Assembly (NCBI GenBank): GCA_002491065.1
Contig: DKVF01000065.1
Span: forward strand, 1 to 41,732
DNA length: 41,732 nucleotides
Direction: 5' to 3'
DNA from: Peptococcaceae bacterium UBA7185
GTDB lineage: Bacteria > Bacillota > Peptococcia > Peptococcales > Peptococcaceae
Shown: positions 32,111 to 40,864 of the stretch, piece by piece
Numbering within the stretch: the first letter of the stretch is position 1
Layout of the letters: each line of letters starts with the position of its first letter
Made by a program: the position numbers and the translations under genes
Notes under the pieces: generated by a model
What the model was told of the DNA's origin: nothing
The model's input: only the letters and a program-made list of their open reading frames with translations
Database searches by the model: none

Positions 32111-32641
32111 ATGACACAAATGAAATCATTACAGCCGGTTACCTTATCAGAATTTGAAGCTATAAAAAAAGAAGAAGGCCGGAATTACGAATTGATTGAC
32201 GGCATTGTGATGATGTCGCCCCGCCCGTCCCTTGCACATCAGTGGATTAGCGGCAAACTTTTTTTAGAGCTATGGCATATTTTGAAAGGAACATCCTGTA
32301 TGCCCATTCAAGAGATTGATTTGGTTCTTGACGAACAAAACTTCATTCCAGACTTGATGGTTATTTGCAATGAAGATATTCGTGAACGGAAACACTATGA
32401 CAAACCGCCTATGATTGCCATAGAGATTATCAGTCCCACCAGCGCATCCCGCGATCACATCCTGAAACGTCGCAAATATGAACAACTAGGCGTCCGGGAA
32501 TATTGGATTGTCTCTCCGGAGGAAAAATGTATTGCCGTTCTGTCCTTTTCCGATGGACAGGAAGAGGTGTATTGTGAGGGACAGGTAAAATCCTTTGTTT
32601 TGCCGGATATCGTGATAAATCTGGATGATATTTTTGATTAG
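32111..32641 (+). CDS. Uma2-family protein (DUF820, restriction-endonuclease-like fold)
   Basis: The 176-aa protein carries the Uma2 hallmarks: ELIDGIVMMSPRPSLAHQWI near the N-terminus, FIPDLMVICNEDI, and IEIISPTSASRDHILKRRKYEQLGVREYWIV. The PDLMV aspartate and the IEI glutamate fit a PD-(D/E)xK nuclease centre. The biological role of Uma2 proteins is not established. It is a single-gene unit with its own promoter and terminator. Start follows GAAGGAG. Confidence 0.88.
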   Translation: MTQMKSLQPVTLSEFEAIKKEEGRNYELIDGIVMMSPRPSLAHQWISGKLFLELWHILKGTSCMPIQEIDLVLDEQNFIPDLMVICNEDIRERKHYDKPPMIAIEIISPTSASRDHILKRRKYEQLGVREYWIVSPEEKCIAVLSFSDGQEEVYCEGQVKSFVLPDIVINLDDIFD

Positions 32642-32692
32642 AGTGATACAGAGCCGTGACTGCATCTTTTGACAATATATTAAAAAATCACA

Positions 32693-32740
32693 CAAAGAGA
32701 GGGACAGAGCAGCCCAAAATGGTTGCCCTGTCCCTCTTTG
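32693..32740. terminator. Bidirectional terminator between Uma2 gene and dapA
   Basis: CAAAGAGAGGGACAG pairs with CTGTCCCTCTTTG, with a 2-nt bulge and extra inner pairs around CAAAAT. It is followed by a T-rich tail on the plus strand. Confidence 0.7.
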
Positions 32741-32774
32741 CGTTTGTAAGTGTGTTCTTGTTTCTATGCGCCGC

Positions 32775-33653
32775 TTATACCAGATGCAAATCTTTCATTG
32801 TCTGAAATACAATCGCTTTTTCACTGTCGTTGGCTTCTACCAACGGCAACCGTACTTTCCCATTGCCAAAGCCGACCTGGCTCAGTGCATATTTTACTGG
32901 CACCGGATTTGCTGTGATAAATAAGGATTTGAAAATTGGATACAATTTTTTGTGCCATTGCGCTGCTTCTACCACGTTTCCTGCCACATAAGCATCGATC
33001 ATAGCACGGATTTCCTTGCCCGCTACATGGGCAGCCACGCTAATCACGCCGTAAGCGCCTACAGACATCATAGGCAGAGTCAGAGAATCGTCGCCGCTGT
33101 AAATCACAAAATCATCAGGCACTAATGTTCTGATCTTGCTCACCTGTTCCACACTGCCACCGGCTTCTTTCACAGCGACGATATTAGGAATTTGGGCCAG
33201 ACGGGCAATGAGCTCTGGAGTCATATTTACACCGCAACGTCCAGGAATATTGTACAGAATGATAGGTAAAGATGTTGCCTCTGCCACTGCTTTAAAATGC
33301 TGATACATTCCTTCCTGAGAAGGTTTGTTATAATAAGGTTCTACTACCAAAATGCCGTCTGCTCCCAGGGCTTCCATTTCTTTTGTCGCTTCAATTGTAG
33401 TGCGGGTACAATTGGTACCGGTACCTACTACGATTTTTGCGCGATCGCCCACTGCTTCTTTTACAGTCTTGACGATATTGACCTTTTCTTCATGGGTCAG
33501 TGTCGGAGTTTCTGCTGTTGTGCCGCATACTAAGATGCTGTCATTACCATTTTCAATTAAATGTACTGCCAAGCGTTTTACTTCGGCGTAGTCTACCTCT
33601 CCGTTATCTAAAAATGGAGTTACCATTGCAGTCAATAATCTGCCAAAATCCAT
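32775..33653 (-). CDS. dapA: 4-hydroxy-tetrahydrodipicolinate synthase
   Basis: DapA condenses pyruvate with aspartate semialdehyde in lysine and diaminopimelate synthesis. K162 in VAVKEAGG forms the Schiff base with pyruvate, Y134 in LYNIPGRCGVNM is catalytic, and GTTAETPTL replaces the usual GTTGEs/aPT. The 292-aa length is typical. Start ATG follows AAGGAGGAA. It is the last gene of the dapB-asd-dapA operon. Confidence 0.96.
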   Translation of the reverse strand: MDFGRLLTAMVTPFLDNGEVDYAEVKRLAVHLIENGNDSILVCGTTAETPTLTHEEKVNIVKTVKEAVGDRAKIVVGTGTNCTRTTIEATKEMEALGADGILVVEPYYNKPSQEGMYQHFKAVAEATSLPIILYNIPGRCGVNMTPELIARLAQIPNIVAVKEAGGSVEQVSKIRTLVPDDFVIYSGDDSLTLPMMSVGAYGVISVAAHVAGKEIRAMIDAYVAGNVVEAAQWHKKLYPIFKSLFITANPVPVKYALSQVGFGNGKVRLPLVEANDSEKAIVFQTMKDLHLV

Positions 33654-33743
33654 AAAAATTCCTCCTTAAAATGAATGTAAACGGGAAATTGCTATACTCT
33701 GTTTCTTAAGTCTATGCTGTTATCGCTTCTTTTGTGACAAAAA

Positions 33744-34754
33744 TTAAATTAAGTTTTGACGCAGCAATTCTTCAGCAATTTGTACAGCATTGGTTGCAGC
33801 ACCTTTGCGTAGCTGGTCAAAAGCAATCCACATATTGAGCGCTTTGTCACAGCCCAAATCCCGACGAATGCGTCCAACATATACTTCGTCGGTATCGGAA
33901 GTGAATAACGGCATTGGATATACATTATTATGGGGATCATCCTGCACAATGATGCCTGGTTCTGCTTTCATCAATGCTCTCGCTTCATCTGGCGTGATGG
34001 TTTCTTCCGTTTCTACATAAACCGATTCGGAGTGACTGCGATACACCGGTACACGCACTGCGGTAGGCGTAATAGAGATACTGTCGTCGCTTAAAATTTT
34101 CTGCGTTTCATAAACCAGTTTCATTTCTTCTTTTGTATAATCGTCCTCCATCCACACATCAATATGCGGAATTAAGTTAAAGGCGATTTGATGCTGAAAT
34201 ACATGAGGTTCAATAGCTTCCCCGTTTAATGTTTGCTGTACCTGTAAGGTCAACTCATCAATGGCTTCTTTCCCTGCACCGGATACGGCCTGATAGGTAG
34301 AAACAATTACCCGTTTTACTTTGCTCTTTTTGTACAACGGATACAATGCAGACACCAACAAAATAGTAGAGCAGTTGGGATTGGCAATCAGGCCTTTGTG
34401 TTCTTTTAATGCTTCTGGATTTACTTCAGGCACAACTAATGGTACGTCCGGCTCCAAACGGAAGGTGCTGCTGTTGTCAATCACGACGCAACCTTTTGAT
34501 TGAGCCAGACGGCCAAAGGCACGGCTGGCAGGACCGCCTGCAAACAGGGCCAAATCCACATCATCAAAAGAATTTTCTGTAGTTTCCTGTACTGTATAGG
34601 TTTTTCCCTGATATTCAATCTGTGTTCCGGCGCTTCTGGCGCTGGCCAACAGACGCAATTCTTTATATGGAATTTTCCGTTCTGCCATTACCTTCAGGAT
34701 TTCCTGTCCCACTGCACCTGTTGCGCCTACCACCGCAATCGTTAACTCTTTCAT
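33744..34754 (-). CDS. asd: Aspartate-semialdehyde dehydrogenase
   Basis: Asd reduces aspartyl phosphate to aspartate semialdehyde, the substrate of DapA. The Rossmann motif VVGATGAVGQEIL begins at residue 8, and C128 in LIANPNCSTI is the catalytic cysteine. The 336-aa length is normal. ATG 34754 follows GGGAGGAAA; longer frames upstream are unsupported. The gene lies 44 nt after dapB. Confidence 0.96.
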   Translation of the reverse strand: MKELTIAVVGATGAVGQEILKVMAERKIPYKELRLLASARSAGTQIEYQGKTYTVQETTENSFDDVDLALFAGGPASRAFGRLAQSKGCVVIDNSSTFRLEPDVPLVVPEVNPEALKEHKGLIANPNCSTILLVSALYPLYKKSKVKRVIVSTYQAVSGAGKEAIDELTLQVQQTLNGEAIEPHVFQHQIAFNLIPHIDVWMEDDYTKEEMKLVYETQKILSDDSISITPTAVRVPVYRSHSESVYVETEETITPDEARALMKAEPGIIVQDDPHNNVYPMPLFTSDTDEVYVGRIRRDLGCDKALNMWIAFDQLRKGAATNAVQIAEELLRQNLI

Positions 34755-34798
34755 TGTTTTTCCTCCCAGCATCTTTTTAGAATTTATTTTTTTATCAA

Positions 34799-35593
34799 CT
34801 AATCTAAAATATTCTCCAGATCTTCTACCAAACCAGTCCAACCTTTTACTTTTTTTGCTGCCAAAGCAATTCCCGGCATAAAGGATTCCCGGGAAATAGA
34901 ATCGTGACGAATGGTCAAGGTCTGACCCAAACCGCCGAAAATAACTTCCTGACTGGCTACAAATCCCGGTAGCCGTACACTATGTACCCGCATACCTTCA
35001 TATTCGCCACCGCGAGCCCCTGCAATTTTTTCGTACTCATTTTCCATGCCTTGTTTTAAGGCTGGACGATTCTCAGCAATTTTGGCTAAAGTTGTCACCG
35101 CAGTTCCTGACGGTGCATCCAGTTTTTTATCATGGTGCAGTTCAATGACTTCTGCATAAGGCATATATTTGGCTGCCTCAGCGGCGAACTTCATCATCAA
35201 CACGGCGCCAATAGCAAAGTTTGCGGCGTGGAACATCCCTGTCTGGTGAGCTTCCGCTAATTTTCCCATTTCTGCCCGTTCCTCCGCGCTCAATCCTGTG
35301 GTGCCGGCTACCACTGCAATCCCCTTTTCCAGCACCTGAGGTACATTTACCCGCATGGCATCGGCTACGGTAAAATCAATCATGACATCAATGGCGATAC
35401 TGCCCAATAGCTTCTGCAAATCGGTTTCCACCAACACACCTTCTACGGGACGACCAATCAGCGCGCCGATTTCCATACCTTGATATTCTCTGTCAAAGGC
35501 AGCCACCAGCTCCAGCTCCGGATCATCTACTACAGTACGACAAATTTCGCGGCCCATACGGCCACAAGCACCCATTACACCTACTCGAATCAT
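34799..35593 (-). CDS. dapB: 4-hydroxy-tetrahydrodipicolinate reductase
   Basis: DapB reduces the DapA product with NAD(P)H. The nucleotide-binding motif GVMGACGRMGRE is at 5-16 and the substrate loop ELHHDKKLDAPSGTA at 151-165 with H153, H154 and K157. ATG 35593 follows AAAGGAGGAA, giving the usual 264 aa; the longer frame runs into the riboswitch terminator. First gene of the operon under the lysine riboswitch. Confidence 0.96.
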   Translation of the reverse strand: MIRVGVMGACGRMGREICRTVVDDPELELVAAFDREYQGMEIGALIGRPVEGVLVETDLQKLLGSIAIDVMIDFTVADAMRVNVPQVLEKGIAVVAGTTGLSAEERAEMGKLAEAHQTGMFHAANFAIGAVLMMKFAAEAAKYMPYAEVIELHHDKKLDAPSGTAVTTLAKIAENRPALKQGMENEYEKIAGARGGEYEGMRVHSVRLPGFVASQEVIFGGLGQTLTIRHDSISRESFMPGIALAAKKVKGWTGLVEDLENILD

Positions 35594-35637
35594 TTTACTT
35601 CCTCCTTTATGCAGGGATGAGATTGGTTGTGATTTAT

Positions 35638-35669
35638 AAAAAAAGCTAAAGGGAGAAAAACCCTTTAGC
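35638..35669 (-). terminator. Riboswitch-controlled terminator
   Basis: On the minus strand GCTAAAGGG pairs with CCCTTTAGC around a 7-nt loop and is followed by seven T's. It sits between the lysine aptamer and dapB. Confidence 0.85.
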
Positions 35670-35703
35670 GATAGCTTTAGAATCAGCCTCCATCCCCATA
35701 CAT

Positions 35704-35882
35704 GATAGCTCAACAACAGCTGCTTGGGTTGCGGCTGTTGACAGTCCTGTACCTGTTCGATACAGCCCCAGCCTGTTTCTGCAGGACATCAACAGACTTC
35801 GGCGAAAATTCCTTTTATACTGTTTCTCTGATCTCCTGAATCTCCCCAGTACTACTGATAAGTTTCGCGCCTCTACCCTATC
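35704..35882 (-). promoter_or_regulatory. Lysine riboswitch (L box)
   Basis: Reading the minus strand, the leader contains GGTAGAGGCGCGAAACTT, AGTAGTACTGGGGAGA, AAAGGAATTTTCGCCGAAG, a GGGGCTGTATCGAACAGGTA element, GACTGTCAACAG and the closing GAGCTATC, in the order of the L-box consensus. P1 pairs GATAG (35878-35882) with CTATC (35704-35708). Lysine binding should favour the downstream terminator and shut off dapB-asd-dapA. Confidence 0.92.
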
Positions 35883-35919
35883 CAGTCAGACAAGGCATCT
35901 TTGTATTTAATTATTCTCT

Positions 35920-35948
35920 ATCATAGCACCGGTATGCCTAGCTGTCAA
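35920..35948 (-). promoter_or_regulatory. Promoter of the dap operon
   Basis: On the minus strand TTGACA (35943-35948) and TATGAT (35920-35925) are spaced exactly 17 nt, with a start near 35913 just before the riboswitch. Confidence 0.85.
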
Positions 35949-36122
35949 CCGTTCATTTGTTGCTTTTGGAAAAAAATACAGAAAAAATACAATATACTAT
36001 GAAAAATCTGCAAATAGAGCATGTCACGATGTAAAAATATGAAAATATATTACATGTGATGTTTGGTTATGCAAAGTATCATCTTTCTCAGATTAATGAC
36101 ATTTTTCGTGTAACGATACCTC
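35949..36122. other. AT-rich intergenic stretch with one hairpin
   Basis: No gene is seen. CAC-g-ATGTAA (36025-36034) can pair with TTACATGTG (36050-36058) around an AT-rich middle that also pairs, giving a possible hairpin or operator. Confidence 0.4.
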
Positions 36123-36159
36123 AAAAAGGGGATACGAAACAATTTCGCAACCCCTTTTT
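36123..36159 (-). terminator. Terminator of the MFS-amidohydrolase operon
   Basis: AAAAAGGGG pairs with CCCCTTTTT, and the enclosed CGAAA/TTTCG forms a second stem. It lies 20 nt past the amidohydrolase stop and ends in T's on the minus strand. Confidence 0.8.
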
Positions 36160-36179
36160 ACATATAAACTTTTGAATTT

Positions 36180-37808
36180 TTATAATTCTGCTTTATAAAT
36201 TGTTTTGCCTTCTTTTATAGTTTCCAGCACGCGGATATCTTTAATTTCTTCCTTGGGAACTTCCAGCGGATTTTTGTCCAGAATTACCATGTCGGCCAGC
36301 TTCCCTACTTCCAGAGAGCCTTTGATGGCTTCATCAAAATACTGATATGCGCCATAGATGGTGACAGCCCGGATTGCTTCCATCACATCAATTGCATATT
36401 CTGTGCCAATTTCTCTGCCGGTCCGTGTTTTGCGGTTTACAGCATTATGAATATTAAATACCGGATTGGGCGGTGTAACAGGCATATCATTGTGTACGGT
36501 AAAACGCATATTGCGCACAACAGAAGATTTCAATGGACTGATCCTTCTGCCCCGTTCTGGACCCAGTACGGATTCCAAATGATAATCACCCCAATAATAA
36601 ACATGATCATGGAAATAGGATGGTGTGATTCCCAGCTCTTTCATGGCGTCCAGCTGGTCTTCCCGCACCGTTTGGGCATGGATCATGATCGGCCGCAAAT
36701 CTTTCTGATTTCCACTGCTTTCCTTTGCTTTTCGATATGCTCGGATAAACTGATCTCCCATCGCATCACCATTGCAATGCACAAGCATCTGCCAGTTGTG
36801 TTCCATAGCGGTTTTGCAGAATTGCTCCATCTGCTCATCAGTATAAATAGGATAACCGGAATATCCTTCCTCCGCATAAGAAGGTTTCTTATAGTAAGGT
36901 TGGGTCAGCCAAGCTGTTTTTGCCTGCGGAGAGCCGTCTGCTACAACCTTGGCGCCACCAATTTTTAGATGATTTTGATATTTCTGCGACTCAGAATCGT
37001 CGGGGATCAACTCAGCTACATATTCCTGTATGGGATATGCGACGATATCAAAAATTAGTTTATCATGGCTTCGGCAATAGTCCAGCATTTGCAGCACATC
37101 CTGCGTGGTGCCACCCTCCTGTGCTGTGGTAATGCCATTGCTGGCATAATACTGCTGGGTGTGCAAAAACATTTCAGAAAGACTTTCTGCACTCAATCCT
37201 TTCATGGTATAACCAAAACCAATGATGTGGATTGCCTTTTCTTCCAAAATGCCATTTAATTCTCCTGTGACTGGGTCTCTCTGTATTACCGCGCCTTCTG
37301 GATTAGGCGTATCCGCTGTCCAACCAGCCAATTCAAGTGCTTTTGAATTAACTACGCCGACATGTCCGCTGACATGCAACAATAAAATGGGAATTTCTTT
37401 GGAGATTTCATCCAATTCTTTTCTGGTTGGGTGTTCTTCATTTTCAAAAAATGCATTGTCATATCCCAGCGCTGCAAACCAGCCATTTTCCAAAAGTCCT
37501 CCATTGGCAATCATCTTCTTCATTTCTCGGAACAAAGTTTCTTTACTGTCCACAATACCGGCTGGTGGCGGGTACAGTTTTGGTAATGCTGCAATCAGAT
37601 TTCCAATATGACCGTGTCCGTCGATAAAACCAGGCAGCATGGTTTTTCCCTGCAAATCAACTAATTGTGTTGCATCATCTTTTAACACGCTCATCGTGTT
37701 TAGTGTACCAACGGCAATAATTTTTCCATCTTCAACAAGAAGTGCTTCTGCCTGCGGCTGTGCATCATTGACGGTAATGATTTTTCCATTGTAATACAAT
37801 GTTTTCAT
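36180..37808 (-). CDS. Amidohydrolase (YtcJ-like, N-acyl/formamide hydrolase family)
   Basis: The 542-aa metal-dependent hydrolase has GKTMLPGFIDGHGHIGN (H65 and H67), HVSGHVGVVNSKAL, LVHCNGDAMGDQFI, IMIHAQTV and VHNDMPVTPPNP, the amidohydrolase-3/YtcJ pattern. Known relatives hydrolyse N-substituted formamides or similar amides, but the substrate here is unknown. ATG 37808 is chosen; the ATG at 37814 is equally close to AAAGG. No signal peptide is visible, so it acts in the cytoplasm, probably on a compound imported by the adjacent MFS protein. Confidence 0.87.
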   Translation of the reverse strand: MKTLYYNGKIITVNDAQPQAEALLVEDGKIIAVGTLNTMSVLKDDATQLVDLQGKTMLPGFIDGHGHIGNLIAALPKLYPPPAGIVDSKETLFREMKKMIANGGLLENGWFAALGYDNAFFENEEHPTRKELDEISKEIPILLLHVSGHVGVVNSKALELAGWTADTPNPEGAVIQRDPVTGELNGILEEKAIHIIGFGYTMKGLSAESLSEMFLHTQQYYASNGITTAQEGGTTQDVLQMLDYCRSHDKLIFDIVAYPIQEYVAELIPDDSESQKYQNHLKIGGAKVVADGSPQAKTAWLTQPYYKKPSYAEEGYSGYPIYTDEQMEQFCKTAMEHNWQMLVHCNGDAMGDQFIRAYRKAKESSGNQKDLRPIMIHAQTVREDQLDAMKELGITPSYFHDHVYYWGDYHLESVLGPERGRRISPLKSSVVRNMRFTVHNDMPVTPPNPVFNIHNAVNRKTRTGREIGTEYAIDVMEAIRAVTIYGAYQYFDEAIKGSLEVGKLADMVILDKNPLEVPKEEIKDIRVLETIKEGKTIYKAEL

Positions 37809-37890
37809 AATCATACATCCTTTCTCCAAATGAAATTCATTATAAATAATATTGAAACTCTCTTTTTGACCAAAGAGTTTGACAAACCAA

Positions 37891-39189
37891 TTAACAATAG
37901 TTCTGCTCTTGTTCCAATGCTCTGGCTTTCTCATAATCTTTGATATAAACCAGGCTGATCAGCAGGAAAACAACAACAGCTGCAGCGGTAAAAATCTGTA
38001 TCATCAGAAGCGCGTTTGTCAGACCAAATGCAGTGGATAACGTTCCCAAGAGAAGCGGACCGCATGCACCAAAGAACTGAATGAACAGTACATACACGCC
38101 GTAAGAAACGGACTTAAACCAAGAGGGAACTAGTTCCTGCGTTGCTACATGATAGGCCGTATTGGCTGTTGTGAGGCAAAACCCACCCAAAAAGATCAAA
38201 GGAATCAATTGCAACTGAAAACCTGCCAGAAAACTAACCGTTGCCAGGGACACGCAGATGGCAGGCAAATATACACGAGCCCGCTTGTCATATTGATACC
38301 ATTTATCCATAATTGTTCCGCCCAGGGGATAACCAAAGGCAGAGATCAAAGCCAGTACACTGATCAGTGTTGCTGCAAGCGACAGCTGTAGATTCATCTC
38401 ACGCACAAAATAGATAGATAGCCAAGATAATACACCCTGCAACGCCATAGACATAAATCCTGCACCCAGACAGACGCCAAACAATGATTTATTCTTGCCG
38501 ATTACCAAAAAGGCAGATTTTAAACTGGTATCAATTTGTTTATGAACCGGTGCGTCATCCTGTTCATCGCATTGTTTTGCCATCAGCTTCTTCGGATCCG
38601 GCAGAGTCAAGCTGGCCAGCGTTAAAGCCAAACTGATAAATCCCACTGCATAAAACGCCATTCTCCAGCCCCAGTAGTCAACCAGATTGGCAAATACAAT
38701 TGCGCCCAAAGCCATGCTAAAGGTCATAGCTGTATTATAAAGTCCGATTTTTTTACCCCAGTCTTTTTTACTGTAAATACTGGTGATTAAGGAATTGGAC
38801 AATGGTGCATAAGCGGAGTTTCCAGTTCCTACAAAAAAACGGGAAGCTAACAAAACGCCGAAATTGCTTGCCATGCCGGAGAGCAGTGTACCAATACTCC
38901 AAATCAATGCAGAAAAGCTGATTCCTTTTTTAGGTGAATACTTTTCCCCCAGAAATGAAATGGGCAAGACAAATACTGCCATTCCCAATAAAACAACACT
39001 GCCCATCATGCCTACCTGTGTATCCGTCAACTGTAAGTCGGCCTGAATAACTGGAAAAATAGCATTAATCCCCACTCGGGAAATAAAATCAATCACAAAC
39101 AAACCATATAAAATGAGAAAACAAATAGTCCGTTTCCTTTTCGGAACTTGGATAAGCGGCTGATCTTGTTCTTGTGTCGATTGTTTCAT
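37891..39189 (-). CDS. Major facilitator superfamily transporter
   Basis: The 432-aa protein has about 12 hydrophobic segments in two halves joined by a charged loop near DPKKLMAKQCDEQDDAPVHK. The first half holds the MFS loop FLGEKYSPKKG and DFISRVGINAIFPVIQADL, as in the anion/organic acid (ACS) branch. The likely start is ATG 39189 or the adjacent 39192, after AGAGGGG. It lies 82 nt upstream of the amidohydrolase with no terminator between, so the two form a transport-and-degradation operon. Confidence 0.88.
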   Translation of the reverse strand: MKQSTQEQDQPLIQVPKRKRTICFLILYGLFVIDFISRVGINAIFPVIQADLQLTDTQVGMMGSVVLLGMAVFVLPISFLGEKYSPKKGISFSALIWSIGTLLSGMASNFGVLLASRFFVGTGNSAYAPLSNSLITSIYSKKDWGKKIGLYNTAMTFSMALGAIVFANLVDYWGWRMAFYAVGFISLALTLASLTLPDPKKLMAKQCDEQDDAPVHKQIDTSLKSAFLVIGKNKSLFGVCLGAGFMSMALQGVLSWLSIYFVREMNLQLSLAATLISVLALISAFGYPLGGTIMDKWYQYDKRARVYLPAICVSLATVSFLAGFQLQLIPLIFLGGFCLTTANTAYHVATQELVPSWFKSVSYGVYVLFIQFFGACGPLLLGTLSTAFGLTNALLMIQIFTAAAVVVFLLISLVYIKDYEKARALEQEQNYC

Positions 39190-39244
39190 CATGAACCCCT
39201 CTTTGCTTAAGTTTTTATATTCGGATCCGTTATCTTTATTATGC

Positions 39245-39250
39245 ATTATA
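39245..39250 (-). promoter_or_regulatory. Candidate -10 of the MFS operon
   Basis: TATAAT on the minus strand at 39250-39245; a weak GTGAGA -35 lies 17 nt upstream. It diverges from the lysR promoter, so the regulator could bind between. Confidence 0.35.
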
Positions 39251-39412
39251 GACACTTTTTTGCATATTCTCACTTTCTATGTTTTTTGGGCAAAACATCA
39301 TCATTTTTATTACCCCTCTCTCAAAAACTTGAAATATCGTCAATCGTCAGAAAGAACTTGATTCTTTCAGTTGTTTTGCAGAAAACGGCAGAAATACAAA
39401 AAGGAAAAAGGA

Positions 39413-39441
39413 TTGAAAATTTTCCGGTTTCTATTTATAAT
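39413..39441 (+). promoter_or_regulatory. Promoter of the LysR-type regulator gene
   Basis: TTGAAA (39413-39418) and TATAAT (39436-39441) are spaced exactly 17 nt. Confidence 0.7.
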
Positions 39442-39482
39442 GTTTATTAAATCTATTTTGTGATTTTTAAGAGGTGACTTCT

Positions 39483-40403
39483 ATGCAGATTGATCATTTG
39501 CGTTATTTTATTGCATTGGATACCTTTCAATCCATCAACAAAACCAGTCGGGAATTAGGTACTACACCGCAGAATGTCAGTCGGATTTTAAAAAATCTGG
39601 AAACAGAAATAGATGCGGATTTATATTTCCGCACCGCGGATGGAGTCACGCTTACCCAAACTGGCACTGATTTTTTACAGTTTGCCAAAGCCACGGTGTA
39701 TCACTTTGATAAATTACAGGCTGACATTTCCTACAGAAAAACACAGCAGAACCAGCATAAAGATGTTGTTCTGTTTTCCAGTAACGTCGTAAATGAAATT
39801 ATTTTAAACGATATTCTGGTGGCCTTTTCTCAGGAATACCCAGAAATATTTGTAAATAACATGATTGTGGATTGGAAGGAAGGATATCAGAAAATTGCCG
39901 CGATGCCTTCTGCCCTTGCTTTTCTGGCATACTGGCCTGAGAAAAATTTTCTGGAAGGCTTTGATTTTGTTCCTGCACTGCAATCACATAATGTGGCAAT
40001 TATGTCCAAAACCCACCCGCTGGCCCAGAACAGTTATGTAACAATTCCGCAACTTTTAGACCACAAACTGATTATACTCACCCAGAATCATGTTGCCGAT
40101 ACAGAAGTTGTTGTATTGTTAGAACAATATCTGTCCACAAGAAAAGTCTCTTTAACTGGTTCTGGGAATTTACGAGCTTGTTATCGTCTGACAGCAAACG
40201 GAGAATATATCTGTCCTGGAGCCATGGAGTCCTTTATTCGTCAGGAGGAATATCTCCGTGAAAATTTGATTGCACTGCCGGCTTTAGATTTTCCCTTAAC
40301 AACACATGCACTGATGAAACATAAACATCTGCCCAAGGATTCCGCTCAACATTTGCTATTTTCGTTTATTCTGGATTCTCTGCAAAATAATCCTATAACT
40401 TAA
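39483..40403 (+). CDS. LysR-family transcriptional regulator
   Basis: Residues 1-65 form the LysR helix-turn-helix (MQIDHLRYFIALDTFQSINK, then RELGTTPQNVSRILKNLE), followed by a LysR substrate-binding domain with VVNEIILNDILVAFSQEYPEI. The 306-aa length is typical. ATG 39483 follows AGAGGTG; the preceding in-frame start lies over that site. Divergent placement next to the MFS-amidohydrolase operon suggests it controls that operon in response to the substrate. A terminator follows immediately. Confidence 0.9.
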   Translation: MQIDHLRYFIALDTFQSINKTSRELGTTPQNVSRILKNLETEIDADLYFRTADGVTLTQTGTDFLQFAKATVYHFDKLQADISYRKTQQNQHKDVVLFSSNVVNEIILNDILVAFSQEYPEIFVNNMIVDWKEGYQKIAAMPSALAFLAYWPEKNFLEGFDFVPALQSHNVAIMSKTHPLAQNSYVTIPQLLDHKLIILTQNHVADTEVVVLLEQYLSTRKVSLTGSGNLRACYRLTANGEYICPGAMESFIRQEEYLRENLIALPALDFPLTTHALMKHKHLPKDSAQHLLFSFILDSLQNNPIT

Positions 40404-40444
40404 GAAGGACAGGAAGCGAACAAATCGTTCACTCCTGTCCTTCT
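40403..40444. terminator. Bidirectional terminator
   Basis: AGAAGGACAGGA (40403-40414) pairs with TCCTGTCCTTCT (40433-40444), with GAAC/GTTC pairing inside. It separates the convergent lysR and zinc-ribbon genes. Confidence 0.8.
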
Positions 40445-40469
40445 ATTTTCTTGACTGTCTGTAAGGGGG

Positions 40470-40823
40470 TTATTCAAACTCTGCAAGCGAATCCTTATGC
40501 AACCCTTTTTCATCTAACACACCGGTTCTGCGATAAATCCAGCCTAAAATATCACATACCTTAGCAACATTTAGCTTCTGATGACGGTCTTCATCATCCA
40601 TATCTGGAAAATAATCAAATTCAACTGTTTCTACAAATTCACTGGCCAGATTATAAATTTCCGGTTCTGTGCCATATTCAATCTTCTGGCAATTTGGACA
40701 GTACGATTCTAATCCTGAACCACCATATTTATTATATACAACTACCTTTTTCTCAAGATTTCCACCACAGAGCTTGCAGACACAGCGACCAGCTCTTTCT
40801 GTTAAATACTCACTTTCTCCCAT
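40470..40823 (-). CDS. Zinc-ribbon hypothetical protein, 117 aa
   Basis: The N-terminal half is a zinc ribbon with CVCKLC (C14, C16, C19) and YCPNC (C42, C45). The C-terminal half is acidic (FDYFPDMDDEDRHQ) and helical (KLNVAKVCDILGWIYRRTGV). No family recognised. ATG 40823 follows GAGAGGTG by 8 nt; the GTG at 40832 overlaps that site. The gene is 42 nt downstream of the ABC ATPase gene. Confidence 0.7.
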   Translation of the reverse strand: MGESEYLTERAGRCVCKLCGGNLEKKVVVYNKYGGSGLESYCPNCQKIEYGTEPEIYNLASEFVETVEFDYFPDMDDEDRHQKLNVAKVCDILGWIYRRTGVLDEKGLHKDSLAEFE

Positions 40824-40864
40824 TTTTTCCACCTCTCTGAAATCCTTTTGTTTTGTAATTTACG

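Noticed and set aside
39223..39234. CGGATCCG palindrome upstream of the MFS gene
   Set aside because: The flanks do not extend the symmetry and it does not fit the T-N11-A LysR pattern well.
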